Of a DNA stretch of 29,354 nucleotides, positions 1 to 7,893 are shown one piece after another. The notes under the pieces are model-generated. The model saw only the letters and a list, made by a program, of their open reading frames with translations. It did no database searches and had not been told where the DNA came from. Every line of letters starts with the position of its first letter. The first letter of the stretch is position 1. The stretch is from Verrucomicrobiota bacterium (GTDB taxonomy: Bacteria; Verrucomicrobiota; Verrucomicrobiia; Opitutales; Seribacteraceae). A program made the position numbers and the translations under genes. The stretch lies in NCBI GenBank assembly GCA_014382645.1, contig JACNJI010000218.1:1-29354 (forward strand), given 5' to 3'.

Positions 1-3
1 AAA

Positions 4-96
4 TGGCGGAGAGAACGGGATTCGAACCCGTGGAAGGACGATTAGCCCTTCACCGGTTTAGCAAACCAGCGCATTCGACCACTCTGCCATCTCTCC
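4..96 (-). tRNA. tRNA-Ser (anticodon GCU)
   Basis: Read on the minus strand this folds as a class II tRNA. The 7-bp acceptor stem GGAGAGA pairs with TCTCTCC, followed by discriminator G and an encoded CCA at 4-6. The anticodon loop TTGCTAA lies on a CTGGT/ACCGG stem, with GCT at 60-62. A long variable arm (AAGGG...CCTT) and a normal T arm with GGTTCGAATCC follow. The long variable arm together with GCU identifies serine, reading AGC and AGU codons. The 3' end is three bases from the window edge, so its terminator is not visible. tRNA-Ser genes are common integration sites, but no integrase or direct repeat was found beside it. Confidence 0.97.
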
Positions 97-376
97 TGAA
101 ACCTTAAAGCAAGATGTATTCAACTACGGGAAAGGAATTGGGGAAGCAATCCGATTTTAAAGTTAGCTAGCTAATGTTTGAAGTGAAGACATTAATATAT
201 GAAAGCCAAACCGACATTTCCAAAAGCGTCGCAAGCTAATATTGTCGTTTCAATACTTGGAGAACCTTATCGCCAAAGGATGGTGAGATGTGGGGTCTAT
301 GATGTCATTGCTAGAACGATGACTTCGCCGGGGACCCAGTGCTTGGCGCCTTTGCGTGTGAGGAATGAACCAGGTC

Positions 377-535
377 TTAGCCAAAGCCATCTACGGGTGG
401 ATCACCTCCCCCGCCCTCTCCTCTTGCAGAGAGGAACCAATAAAGTCCCGCTGACGTCGATTCAAGGAGCACGGGCACAAGAGCACAAGCCCATGCGGGC
501 TTTTTCGGGGCATCGAAATCTGACATGCTGGTCAT
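377..535 (-). CDS. Candidate 52-residue small membrane protein (uncertain)
   Basis: A short ORF opens with ATG at 535 (a second ATG is at 526) and ends at TAA 377-379. The product has a charged start (MTSMSDFDAPKKP), a hydrophobic segment of about 20 residues (AWACALVPVLL...LYWFLSA), then a Gly-rich tail ending DPPVDGFG. That layout fits a single-pass membrane microprotein. There is no convincing ribosome site, and the terminator-like hairpin at 487-505 lies inside the frame. The same bases contain a 12-nt match to the 16S rRNA 3' end. No family is recognised. It could equally be chance. Confidence 0.22.
   Translation of the reverse strand: MTSMSDFDAPKKPAWACALVPVLLESTSAGLYWFLSARGEGGGGDPPVDGFG
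487..505 (+). terminator. Terminator-like hairpin
   Basis: AAGCCC at 487-492 and GGGCTT at 497-502 form a perfect 6-bp stem with loop ATGC, followed by TTT. In form it is a short intrinsic terminator for plus-strand transcription, but no secure plus-strand gene lies upstream. It would therefore end an unrecognised RNA, or be incidental. The U-tract is short. Confidence 0.4.
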
Positions 536-656
536 TCTACCAGATCATGGAACAGGTATTAAGTCGGAAAAGGAAGCGAAAAGATAAAGGTGATCGAACC
601 GAACTGCTTGCATCGGATAAAAGGAAACCAGTGAACGCATTAGATTCCCAGACTTA

Positions 657-1631
657 TCAAGCGGTCAAACGCTTCTTGCCACGTAAAAGACTTTCAACTT
701 GTTCGAAGATCAATCGCACCACCTTGACCGCGACCGAATTGCCGAACTGCTTGTAGCTCACATTCCGATTGGGATGGAGCTTGAAGCCTTCGGGAAAGCT
801 CATGACGCGTCGGCATTCCTCGGGATGAAGACGGCGAGGATGACCGTCAACGAGATACATTCCGGTTTTGGCTCCAACGCCACCTCCAAAGGCAGACAGG
901 GTTATGGCATGACCCTTGACGCTATAGATTCGCTCACCTTGACCTCCCTTTCCGATAGTGCCGACCCGCAGGGGTCGCAAGTCGCGTCCCACCGGAAGGT
1001 CCGTGGAAATAAACGTGTCGGGGCGACGAACGAAAAGTTTCTCCAGCCGGGGATCGCTCGAAGGGAGGAGGACGTCCTCGACGGCGACGTCCTCTTTCGT
1101 AGGTTCGGGAAAAGAAAACTCGGAAAGTCCAAGATCTTTTCGAAAACAGACGAAGTACAACCGCTCTCGCTTTTGAGGTACACCATAACTCGAAGCGTTG
1201 AGGAGGGAGTGATGGCAGTGGTAACCGACTCGATCGAGCAACTGCAAGGTCGTCGCAAGAGTGCGTCCGCCGTTGTGACCACGATAATTCTTTACGTTCT
1301 CTAGAAAGAGAACCTTGGGTTGATGCCGCTCGGCTATCCGAAGAATATGATAAAGGAGGGTGCCTCGAGCATCCTCGAAACCTAGTTGTTTCCCTGAGAT
1401 ACTGAAGGGTTGGCAAGGAAAACCTCCGCATACGACGTCGTGACCCGGTATATCGGAAGGATCGATGCAAGTAATGTCGCCGAATGGCTTTTCTCCAAAA
1501 TTAAGGGCATAGGTTTCTTGGGCGTGAGGATCGATGTCTGAAGAAAAGACACATTTATGACCGAGTGCATCCAAAGCCCAGCGGAAACCACCTACGCCAC
1601 AGAACAAATCAATGAATTGCATCCCCCCCAT
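657..1631 (-). CDS. DNA (cytosine-5-)-methyltransferase, M.HhaI-like
   Basis: Transfers a methyl group from S-adenosylmethionine to cytosine C5 in a short target. The 324-residue protein has the full m5C series: motif I (DLFCGVGGF, 8-16), motif IV (FPCQPFS, catalytic Cys73), motif VI (ENV, 111-113), motif VIII (QKRER, 153-157), motif IX (RRLHPEECRRVMSFP, about 266-280) and motif X (QFGNS, 295-299). The target domain contains GKGGQGERIYS and TLSAFGGG. From memory these are almost the recognition loops of M.HhaI, so GCGC is the likely target (inference). ATG 1631 has AGGA just upstream; ATG 1622 is an alternative start. No restriction endonuclease is visible on either side, so it looks solitary or is a remnant of a restriction-modification pair. 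Confidence 0.93.
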   Translation of the reverse strand: MGGMQFIDLFCGVGGFRWALDALGHKCVFSSDIDPHAQETYALNFGEKPFGDITCIDPSDIPGHDVVCGGFPCQPFSISGKQLGFEDARGTLLYHILRIAERHQPKVLFLENVKNYRGHNGGRTLATTLQLLDRVGYHCHHSLLNASSYGVPQKRERLYFVCFRKDLGLSEFSFPEPTKEDVAVEDVLLPSSDPRLEKLFVRRPDTFISTDLPVGRDLRPLRVGTIGKGGQGERIYSVKGHAITLSAFGGGVGAKTGMYLVDGHPRRLHPEECRRVMSFPEGFKLHPNRNVSYKQFGNSVAVKVVRLIFEQVESLLRGKKRLTA

Positions 1632-1701
1632 TTTCCTGAAACTCTTCGGAAACGAGGCGTAGTTAAAACCGCGCCACGAAGCAATCCCAAAGGGAGAACC
1701 G

Positions 1702-2661
1702 CTACACGTCGCAGAGAGAAACGGCTTGAGAGAGACCCTTAAAAGGTTCTCGGGTGGGAATGAACTCCTGACCGACGAAACCCTTGTACTTGATCTCCAG
1801 AAGCGCCTTCATGATTGGCGGGTAGTTGATCTCCTGCTTGTCATCCAGTTCCCCGCGTCCGGGATTGCCCGCCGTGTGGACGTGACCGATGTGCTCTCCG
1901 CACTCATGAATGCGCCGAATAACGTCTCCGTCCATAATCTGCACGTGATAAATATCAAAGAGAAGCTTGAGTCTGGGAGACCCCACCTGCTTGATGATAT
2001 CCATACAATAATCGACGTGATCCCCCTGATAACCGGGGTGCCCCTTGTTCGGATCGGAATCGTCGCGAGTGTTTAGCATCTCGAGGCATAGGGTAACTCC
2101 TTTTTTCTCAGCATGACCGATGATTTTTTTGTAACCCTCGACACAATTCTTAGCGCCGGACGCAGAGGAAACGTCCTCGGCGTAACCAGTGAAGGAGATA
2201 ACGTTGGGACAACCGAAGTCGGCGGAGGCATCAATGGCCTTCCGAGTCGCCTCGATAACCATGGCGTGGTACTTTGGATTGTTGAACCCCTTGATGAAGG
2301 GGGGACCTTCCACCAGGATAGGAGATATGGCGCAAGTCAAGCCATGCTTTTTGAGAACCGGCCAATGCTCGGGTTCGATCAACTCAATACTTTTGCAACC
2401 AAGCTTGTTGGCCACCGAACACATTTCCTCAGTACTCCAGTGCTTGGCGAAGCACCACGAAACAACGGACTGATTGATGCGACCCTTCTTTACCCCGATC
2501 GCTTTGGCTTTACGTTTCTTGACGTCTCGAGGAGCACTATTAACAGTGCCTGCGGAAGCAAGACTTCCCGCCAAAACGCCGACCGCACCTTTGAGCATGC
2601 CGCGGCGGTTAAGACTGATTTGGTTGTCTAGAGAGAAGGATTGTCGACCAGTTAATTTCAT
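1702..2661 (-). CDS. Tat-exported sugar phosphate isomerase/epimerase (hydroxypyruvate isomerase-like)
   Basis: A 319-residue xylose-isomerase-like TIM barrel, probably interconverting a keto and an aldo sugar or hydroxy acid; the substrate is unknown. The N-terminus carries a twin-arginine signal (NRRGMLKG at about 18-25, then a hydrophobic stretch ending near NSAPRD), so it acts outside the cytoplasm. The metal and acid residues expected for the family are present: Glu194 in LEMLN and Glu299 in GQEF, plus FDIYHVQ and HIGHVHTAG between them. ATG 2661 gives a normal Tat n-region; longer starts at 2673 and 2712 are possible. No strong ribosome site is seen. It is divergent from the fibronectin-type lipoprotein gene. 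Confidence 0.85.
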   Translation of the reverse strand: MKLTGRQSFSLDNQISLNRRGMLKGAVGVLAGSLASAGTVNSAPRDVKKRKAKAIGVKKGRINQSVVSWCFAKHWSTEEMCSVANKLGCKSIELIEPEHWPVLKKHGLTCAISPILVEGPPFIKGFNNPKYHAMVIEATRKAIDASADFGCPNVISFTGYAEDVSSASGAKNCVEGYKKIIGHAEKKGVTLCLEMLNTRDDSDPNKGHPGYQGDHVDYCMDIIKQVGSPRLKLLFDIYHVQIMDGDVIRRIHECGEHIGHVHTAGNPGRGELDDKQEINYPPIMKALLEIKYKGFVGQEFIPTREPFKGLSQAVSLCDV

Positions 2662-2774
2662 GAACGACACCATCAAAGAACTAGCAAGCCCTAGGCAAGG
2701 GATAAACAGCATGCCGATGAGATGAGAAACATAAGATTCTGGACAAATGCCCGTTCTGCGCTTCCAATCAAAGC

Positions 2775-4214
2775 ATGAAGACGCCCGCGTTGATCCTAAT
2801 GCCCATACTAATATTCGCTTTAGGGGCTTGTTCGTCCGATCCCGAAGACTTGCCGGACGGACAAAGCAACGATAAAACCACTCAAGGTAAAGAGTTCGCA
2901 GAAGGAAAAGGTTCGGGCCAAGAAGGACTCCCCCCGGGACCGATGGATGGATCGGGCGGACCGTTGGATATACCCATGGCCGACATCAACGACCTCAACT
3001 CCACTTCCTTCGGCGTTACTTGGCTTGATCCCGAGAACTGGGTGGATGGTAAAATCCCGGGGCCGGTCTTCAAACTCGAACTCTCCACCGATGCCGACTT
3101 TGAAAAGATTCTTTTCTCAAAGACATATGTCGAAGAATACATCGCCTTCTTTGAAGGCCTTGCTCCAGCAACAGTGCACTATGTCCGAATCTCGGCTATG
3201 CCGGCGACAGAGGATGATCGTTATCTGCCTAGCCAACCCCTTGTCATTTCGCTCGCCACAAACTTAGATGCAGGATCGTACGGAGGTATCATCATAAAGC
3301 CCGACTTCGGTTCAGTCTCATTTGAATGGCCGAAAGTAAAGTCTTCCGGACTCATCGATTACAGCCTTCAAATCTATGAAGACTTTGAAACCAAGATTCT
3401 AATCAAAGAACTGGTTACACGTGAAACGTCTTTTAATGACTTTCCTCTTATCAGCGAAAAAACATACTGGTTGCGCTTCCGTTACGGACCCGCAGCCGAC
3501 AATGTCGAGGACATAGCGTCCACCCCCTTCGTAACCCAGTTTCGAGTCCCGGGCAATGAACTAGACTCCCCCGAAAACCTTGCCGCATCAATCGCGGGTC
3601 AGGATGTTCGCGTGTCATGGAATCCAATCACCAATAACCTCGGGCCCATTGAATATTTCTTAAGAGTCTATATCGGCGAAGCGAAAAGCGAACTTTACGG
3701 CGACTTTCAGATCACCGCCCCATTTCGCGTGTTGGATGACTCCAAGGCTTACGGAAGCTTCAATTTTGAACTTAAAGTTGTTCCCAAGGATGGGAACATC
3801 AAAGATATCGAGAGCCAGATAACTTCCTTGCTTTTCGATATGCCTGTCACCTCATTGGATTCGCCTCTCAATCCTACGCTTGCCATCTCGCGTGATGAAC
3901 CGACCATGCTTACCGCAACTTGGCAACCCCCCGAGAACGAGAACGAGACCTTGCGCTACGAAATCGAAATCGCCGAGGACGGGAACTTTACTTCAGGTAT
4001 GGATCAACGGATCGAAAATCACGAAGTCCTTACAGGAGACTTCACTGCAAGAGAACTCGGCAAAACTTATTACTTGCGCATCCGTACGCTAGGATCAGAA
4101 GGTGACGCGACTCAATTGCCTTCCGTCTGGACGGAAACAATCACCTGCTCCATGCCTGCTCCGCAAGCCGCCGTGGAATTCAACGCAACCGACGAGAAGG
4201 CCTCGTTGCCTTGA
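2775..4214 (+). CDS. Lipoprotein with fibronectin type III-like domains
   Basis: A 479-residue exported lipoprotein. The signal peptide ends in a lipobox L-G-A-C with the lipid-bearing Cys at residue 19. A Ser/Asp/Gly-rich linker follows to about residue 60. The remainder reads as about four beta-sandwich repeats (roughly 67-160, 168-255, 262-355 and 361-460). Each has the W...L(D/E)PENW or SWNP-type strand and a late Y-x-L/V-R-I/F strand (VHYVRISA, YWLRFRYG, YYLRIRTL) typical of fibronectin III. There is no catalytic domain. It probably acts as a surface adhesin or scaffold, which is inference. It is convergent with the VanZ-like gene, with only 21 bases between them. Confidence 0.8.
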   Translation: MKTPALILMPILIFALGACSSDPEDLPDGQSNDKTTQGKEFAEGKGSGQEGLPPGPMDGSGGPLDIPMADINDLNSTSFGVTWLDPENWVDGKIPGPVFKLELSTDADFEKILFSKTYVEEYIAFFEGLAPATVHYVRISAMPATEDDRYLPSQPLVISLATNLDAGSYGGIIIKPDFGSVSFEWPKVKSSGLIDYSLQIYEDFETKILIKELVTRETSFNDFPLISEKTYWLRFRYGPAADNVEDIASTPFVTQFRVPGNELDSPENLAASIAGQDVRVSWNPITNNLGPIEYFLRVYIGEAKSELYGDFQITAPFRVLDDSKAYGSFNFELKVVPKDGNIKDIESQITSLLFDMPVTSLDSPLNPTLAISRDEPTMLTATWQPPENENETLRYEIEIAEDGNFTSGMDQRIENHEVLTGDFTARELGKTYYLRIRTLGSEGDATQLPSVWTETITCSMPAPQAAVEFNATDEKASLP

Positions 4215-4235
4215 GGGTCCTCACTTCCCGACGCT

Positions 4236-4586
4236 CTAGCGCTTAATCCAAAACAACTGGGCTACCGTAACGCCCAACAGGCTGCCCGCGGCATCGGCAG
4301 CCGCGTCCCAGACCTCGGCTGAACGGGATTTCCCAATCCAGTCTTGCCAGCACTCGTCCATGATGCCGAACCATGCTCCGAGCACAACCAATCCCCAAGG
4401 GAAAACTCCTTTGCGGACGGCAAAGGCCCCCCAAGACAGAATTCCAAACAAACCATATTCACAAAGGTGAAGCACTTTATCCGAAACGAGAGCAGGTCCT
4501 TCAGGCAATTCATTGGGAGAGAGGCTCGAAAGATAAAGAATTGTCCCGCAATAGGCCAGAAAGAGAATCTTCCACTTGGCAGTCAT
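4236..4586 (-). CDS. VanZ-like family membrane protein
   Basis: A 116-residue protein with three or four hydrophobic segments and the VanZ-type signature DKVLHLCEYGLFGIL after the first membrane segment. VanZ was named for a teicoplanin-resistance protein, but most family members are of unknown role, so no resistance claim is made. ATG 4586 (MTAKWKILF) has GGA six bases upstream and starts directly before the first membrane segment. ATG 4598 and 4652 would add a hydrophilic stretch that is unlikely. It is divergent from rmuC. Confidence 0.78.
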   Translation of the reverse strand: MTAKWKILFLAYCGTILYLSSLSPNELPEGPALVSDKVLHLCEYGLFGILSWGAFAVRKGVFPWGLVVLGAWFGIMDECWQDWIGKSRSAEVWDAAADAAGSLLGVTVAQLFWIKR

Positions 4587-4724
4587 TATTCCATTCATTG
4601 AAAACTTGAAATAACGACAGTGTGAAGTTCCACAATCATAAAGAAAAAACATTCGTCAAAGGACAATTCGCTCGGTCTCCTTGACTTAACTCGGGAGGCA
4701 AGGCAATTTACCAGCGTTAACTAT

Positions 4725-6140
4725 ATGGAACCGTTTTACTTGGTACTCTCTCTTTTTACCTGCTTTCTAATTGGCGGACTCATCGTTTTTCTATGGGCAA
4801 AAGGGAAGCAAGGACTTTCACGAGAAGAGGAAAAGGAATTGCGTGAAAAAATTATTTATGCCGGGGCTTCGGCTCAAGCGATGGCCACCGAGATCCAAAT
4901 GCTCAAGGCAACACTCGCGGAAACGCGCGAACAGGAAAACGCCATCAATCAAAACTTAATGGAATCTCAGACTTCCTTGGCCGAAACACGCACCAAAAAC
5001 GAGCATCTGACAGAACGATTGTCCAAGCAAACGGAAGATCTGGAGCAAGGTGAAAAGAGACTCCGAGAACAGTTCGAAAACCTCGCAAACAAGGTGCTCG
5101 ACGCCAAGACCGAAAAGTTCACCGCGACCAACAAGGAAAACCTCAAACAAGTACTCGACCCCTTGGGCGTCAAGATCAAGGAATTCCAAGAACAGGTGGA
5201 CAAATTCTACGGTCAAGACAACCGCGAACGAGCAGCCCTTCGCGAACACCTCGAGATGATTGTCAAAGCTCAGACGCAACTTAGCGGAAACGCCGAAAAC
5301 CTGACCAATGCTCTCAAGGGAGATTCCAAGAAGCAGGGCGATTGGGGAGAATTAATCCTAGAGCGCACCCTTGAAGCCTCGGGCTTGGAGAAGGGTCGCG
5401 AGTTCACCATGCAGGAAACCTTCGACCGAAAACGCCCCGACGCCATCATTCGTCTTCCCGAGAACCGCCAGATCATAGTGGACTCAAAGATGTCTCTCAC
5501 CGCCTACGAGAGATGGTGCTCGTTAGACGAAGGAGTCGACCGCGATACCGCCCTCAAGGAACACCTCCGCTCCGTCCGCAACCATATCGACGAACTCGCA
5601 GCCAAGGACTACCAATCCATCGAGGGGATCACCAGCCTCGACTACGTCCTCATGTTCTTCCCCATCGAACCCGCCTTCGGGACTGCGATAAGGGCCGACT
5701 CCGAGCTTTATGAATACGCGTTTCGAAAAGGAATCGTACCCGTCACCACCAGCACGCTAATGGCCACCATCCGGACAGTTGCCAATGTTTGGCGACTTGA
5801 AAAGCAAAACTTGAACGCCAAGAAAATTGCCGAAAAAGCCGGTGCTCTCTACGATAAGTTCGCTAATTTCCTGCAGGACGTCGAAGATATCGGAAAGGCT
5901 CTCGCCAAAGCCTCCGGAGCCCACGAGGCAGCCCTCAACAAACTATCCGAGGGAAAAGGAAACATCCTTCGACGCACCGAGGAACTCAAAAAACTAGGCA
6001 TCACCTCAAAAAAAGAAATTCCCGCAACCTTCCAAGCTGCCCTCGCGGAAGGTGATTCGGAATCGGCTCCACTCCCAAGCATCCTTGAGGAACCCGGTGA
6101 CTCTCCGGACGAAGGAGAGGAACAAGCCAGGTCGGTCTAA
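4725..6140 (+). CDS. rmuC: DNA recombination protein RmuC
   Basis: A 471-residue RmuC-family protein. The order is typical: an N-terminal membrane anchor (about 5-25), a long Glu/Lys/Gln-rich coiled coil (about 30-170), and the RmuC nuclease-fold domain (about 185-400). That domain contains KKQGDWGELILERTLEASGL, RQIIVDSKMSLTAYERW and FFPIEPAF. The acidic tail (PGDSPDEGEEQ) looks disordered. In E. coli, RmuC limits recombination at inverted repeats; the biochemistry is not settled. The ATG has no close Shine-Dalgarno; a GGGAGG lies about 27 bases upstream, too far to act normally. Neighbouring genes give no functional link. Confidence 0.93.
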   Translation: MEPFYLVLSLFTCFLIGGLIVFLWAKGKQGLSREEEKELREKIIYAGASAQAMATEIQMLKATLAETREQENAINQNLMESQTSLAETRTKNEHLTERLSKQTEDLEQGEKRLREQFENLANKVLDAKTEKFTATNKENLKQVLDPLGVKIKEFQEQVDKFYGQDNRERAALREHLEMIVKAQTQLSGNAENLTNALKGDSKKQGDWGELILERTLEASGLEKGREFTMQETFDRKRPDAIIRLPENRQIIVDSKMSLTAYERWCSLDEGVDRDTALKEHLRSVRNHIDELAAKDYQSIEGITSLDYVLMFFPIEPAFGTAIRADSELYEYAFRKGIVPVTTSTLMATIRTVANVWRLEKQNLNAKKIAEKAGALYDKFANFLQDVEDIGKALAKASGAHEAALNKLSEGKGNILRRTEELKKLGITSKKEIPATFQAALAEGDSESAPLPSILEEPGDSPDEGEEQARSV

Positions 6141-6155
6141 GGTGGTTGGTCTTCC

Positions 6156-7091
6156 CTAACCGAACCGCTCCACCTCGACTTGACGATGGGGCTTTTTAGA
6201 TTTGAAGACACGGAAGCCTTTACTTTTAACAAAGGTCTCGTGAAGGGCATCGGCTCGACTTTGCAAAACGTTCCCAGAGTGTGCATGGAGCAAATAGCGA
6301 AGGACGAGTGGCTGTTCCCGTTCGATGACATATGACTCAAGCATGCAGAAGGATGCGCCCATCCAGCCATCCTCCCGCACATGCCAATGAACAGGATGGC
6401 GAGGATTCGAGGAATGGTCGAAATAAGTTATTCCCTCCTTGACGGTCTTCCTAGTCGCCCCCTGGCCCTCAGGTACCGGACCGCTGTAGTCCATCCATCG
6501 CGCAGCCTGACCGAAAATCATCTTCTCGCCACGAAGACCCTCGGAATTCGTTAGCTCGCCTCCACCCCAGTAAGCCGCAATGCTCTTTGCTACGCGAACT
6601 GCGAGAAAACCGAAATTGGTTTTTCCTAATGTCAGCTTCTCTCCCTTCGGCCTAAAGGTAGCCTGCAACTCGAATAAATGCTCGCCATCCTTCAAGGGTT
6701 TCAGGCTCACCACAAGTTCCTGCTCCATCAACTCACGGCCTTGGTCATCGAACCAACCGAGCGCACTCGCCATGATCGCTTCGTCGGCCCCATCATCGAA
6801 GACCAACCAGTTCTTCTGCCGGATGCCGGACTTGCTTTGATTCGACCAGAAGTCAAATCCGCCGACATCGGCATGAGCAAACCAAAGCGAGCGGTGGTGA
6901 TCATGGTTTTGTGCTCCGGGATGCCCCATTCGCGTGAGCGACGCACCCGAAGGTCCGTTAAAAGGAAAAAAGAAAGGCCTTTCGTACTTCGGGTCGAAAT
7001 GCCACATTGTCCTCTCAAGACCATCCACCCGAAAAGAAGTCCGGTCATCAGGCAAAGGAACGATTTCACAACGAGGAAGTTTGGCGATCAT
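6156..7091 (-). CDS. DUF6807 (PmoA-like) family protein
   Basis: A 311-residue protein of the DUF6807 family, often labelled PmoA family, abundant in Planctomycetota and Verrucomicrobiota sugar-degradation loci. Recognised features are the early PFFFPFNGPSGASLTR segment, the NHDHHRSLWFAHADVGGFDFW block (about 63-82), the GFLAVRVAKS strand and the PVHWHVREDGWMGASFC block. The label comes from early annotation of methane oxygenase clusters and gives no evidence of methane oxidation here. No signal peptide is seen, so it is probably cytoplasmic. It ends 15 bases from rmuC in convergent orientation. Confidence 0.82.
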   Translation of the reverse strand: MIAKLPRCEIVPLPDDRTSFRVDGLERTMWHFDPKYERPFFFPFNGPSGASLTRMGHPGAQNHDHHRSLWFAHADVGGFDFWSNQSKSGIRQKNWLVFDDGADEAIMASALGWFDDQGRELMEQELVVSLKPLKDGEHLFELQATFRPKGEKLTLGKTNFGFLAVRVAKSIAAYWGGGELTNSEGLRGEKMIFGQAARWMDYSGPVPEGQGATRKTVKEGITYFDHSSNPRHPVHWHVREDGWMGASFCMLESYVIEREQPLVLRYLLHAHSGNVLQSRADALHETFVKSKGFRVFKSKKPHRQVEVERFG

Positions 7092-7221
7092 GTCGAAGAG
7101 TTATCGGGGTTGCGCTTCCGTTGTCAGCTTGAAAAGAAAGCTAAAGGTTTCTTTCGGCTTGAGGGGATGGGGAAGAAACCCGTTTATGAAAACTGAAGCG
7201 CCTTTGCCACATGAGGCACGC

Positions 7222-7238
7222 CTCCATTAATATTGGAG
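7222..7238. repeat. Near-palindrome in the gap upstream of the DUF6807 gene
   Basis: CTCCA and TGGAG flank TTAATAT, giving a 17-base pseudo-palindrome with five perfect outer pairs. It lies between the DUF6807 gene start (7091, minus) and the plus-strand ORF at 7360, so it could be an operator for either. Only the symmetry supports this. Confidence 0.25.
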
Positions 7239-7346
7239 ATCGGGAAGCCGAGTTGAAGCAAAAGCCGATACCTCATTTCTTTTTAGAGAGTACAACCAAG
7301 TTTACCCTAAGGGAGCCCCATTACCTGAATGTAGAGTTACGGTAAC

Positions 7347-7351
7347 GGAGG
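7347..7351 (+). promoter_or_regulatory. Ribosome binding site GGAGG
   Basis: GGAGG sits eight bases before the GTG at 7360. It is among the strongest Shine-Dalgarno sequences in the window and is the main reason to accept GTG 7360 as a start, although the frame stays open upstream to 7231. Confidence 0.45.
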
Positions 7352-7359
7352 TTCCCGGC

Positions 7360-7893
7360 GTGACTATTCCGTGGCGCTCTCAGCAACGGGAGATGCCACC
7401 TCAATCTGCATTGGATCAATTTCAAAGTGATTGTGCATCCGATAAAAGTGCCGGCAATTGCGCTCAAGCGGAACAAGTGTTCACCGACACCAAGAAGATG
7501 AAATTCAATTACTGGTGGTTCACGCTTAAAATTCCACTTCTCCTGATCAAACTCGCTACGCACGACACGGGGGAAATGTTATGGTCGTGGGCTGTGAAAC
7601 CGCGGGGACCAAAGCTGGCAGAAATGCTGAGAAAACACTCGGGAAATGAAGAATCCTCGAAGGAAGAAAAAAGTGAGAACCAAGCGGCCAACTTGACTAG
7701 ACCTTGGCAACCTCGAGTGCCTCCAGAAGAACCCGAGCCTCGAATGACTGTTGCCAAGAAAAACCGACTGCGTTCCGCAATCACTTCCATAAACTCCATG
7801 TTGTCGACCAATGAAATTTTGGCCGACACCGTGTTCCACCAAATGGTGGCTAGGCAAGAAGGATTGACGAAATGCGGGAACCAATCGAACTGA
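7360..7893 (+). CDS. Hypothetical protein, probably cut short by an in-frame TGA
   Basis: No family is recognised. The 177-residue product is Lys/Glu/Pro-rich in the middle, with one amphipathic-to-hydrophobic stretch (FNYWWFTLKIPLLLIKLATH at about 49-68). GTG 7360 is chosen for its GGAGG. After the TGA at 7891-7893 the same frame continues open for 49 codons to TAA 8041-8043 with protein-like content (for example YRTRIFADSVQQQLVGRIKA and NMLTLIAEALLE). The intact gene may therefore have ended at 8043, with the TGA as a nonsense mutation or sequencing error. No hairpin resembling a bacterial SECIS follows, so selenocysteine is not supported. Confidence 0.42.
   Translation: MTIPWRSQQREMPPQSALDQFQSDCASDKSAGNCAQAEQVFTDTKKMKFNYWWFTLKIPLLLIKLATHDTGEMLWSWAVKPRGPKLAEMLRKHSGNEESSKEEKSENQAANLTRPWQPRVPPEEPEPRMTVAKKNRLRSAITSINSMLSTNEILADTVFHQMVARQEGLTKCGNQSN

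Larger units (their letters stand above)
97..656. other. Gene-poor stretch with hairpins
   Basis: This stretch lies between tRNA-Ser and the 3' end of the methyltransferase gene. It holds a perfect 12-bp palindrome TTAGCTAGCTAA at 163-174, a 6-bp hairpin CCTCTC/GAGAGG at 415-434, and a terminator-like hairpin at 487-505. A minus-strand 52-residue ORF lies at 377-535. The plus-strand open frame at 199-756 has protein-unlike composition and runs into the methyltransferase gene, so I treat it as fortuitous. I could not fit tmRNA, RNase P, SRP or 6S RNA to it. Confidence 0.5.

Noticed and set aside
398..409. Remnant of a 16S rRNA gene
   Set aside because: Only TGGATCACCTCC matches exactly; upstream bases align with the 16S tail poorly and only with gaps, and no helix 44 or other rRNA sequence is present. 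Chance or function as a short motif is simpler.
199..756. Plus-strand open frame of 185 codons next to tRNA-Ser
   Set aside because: Protein-unlike content, contains a terminator-like hairpin, overlaps the 3' end of the well-supported methyltransferase gene, and has no recognisable family.
6156..7091. Methane mono-oxygenase subunit (PmoA label)
   Set aside because: The protein is soluble DUF6807, without the membrane helices or copper ligands of particulate methane monooxygenase; the name is an annotation relic.
7891..7893. TGA as a selenocysteine codon
   Set aside because: No stem-loop resembling a bacterial SECIS is seen just after it, and no redox motif surrounds it; a nonsense change or sequencing error is more likely.
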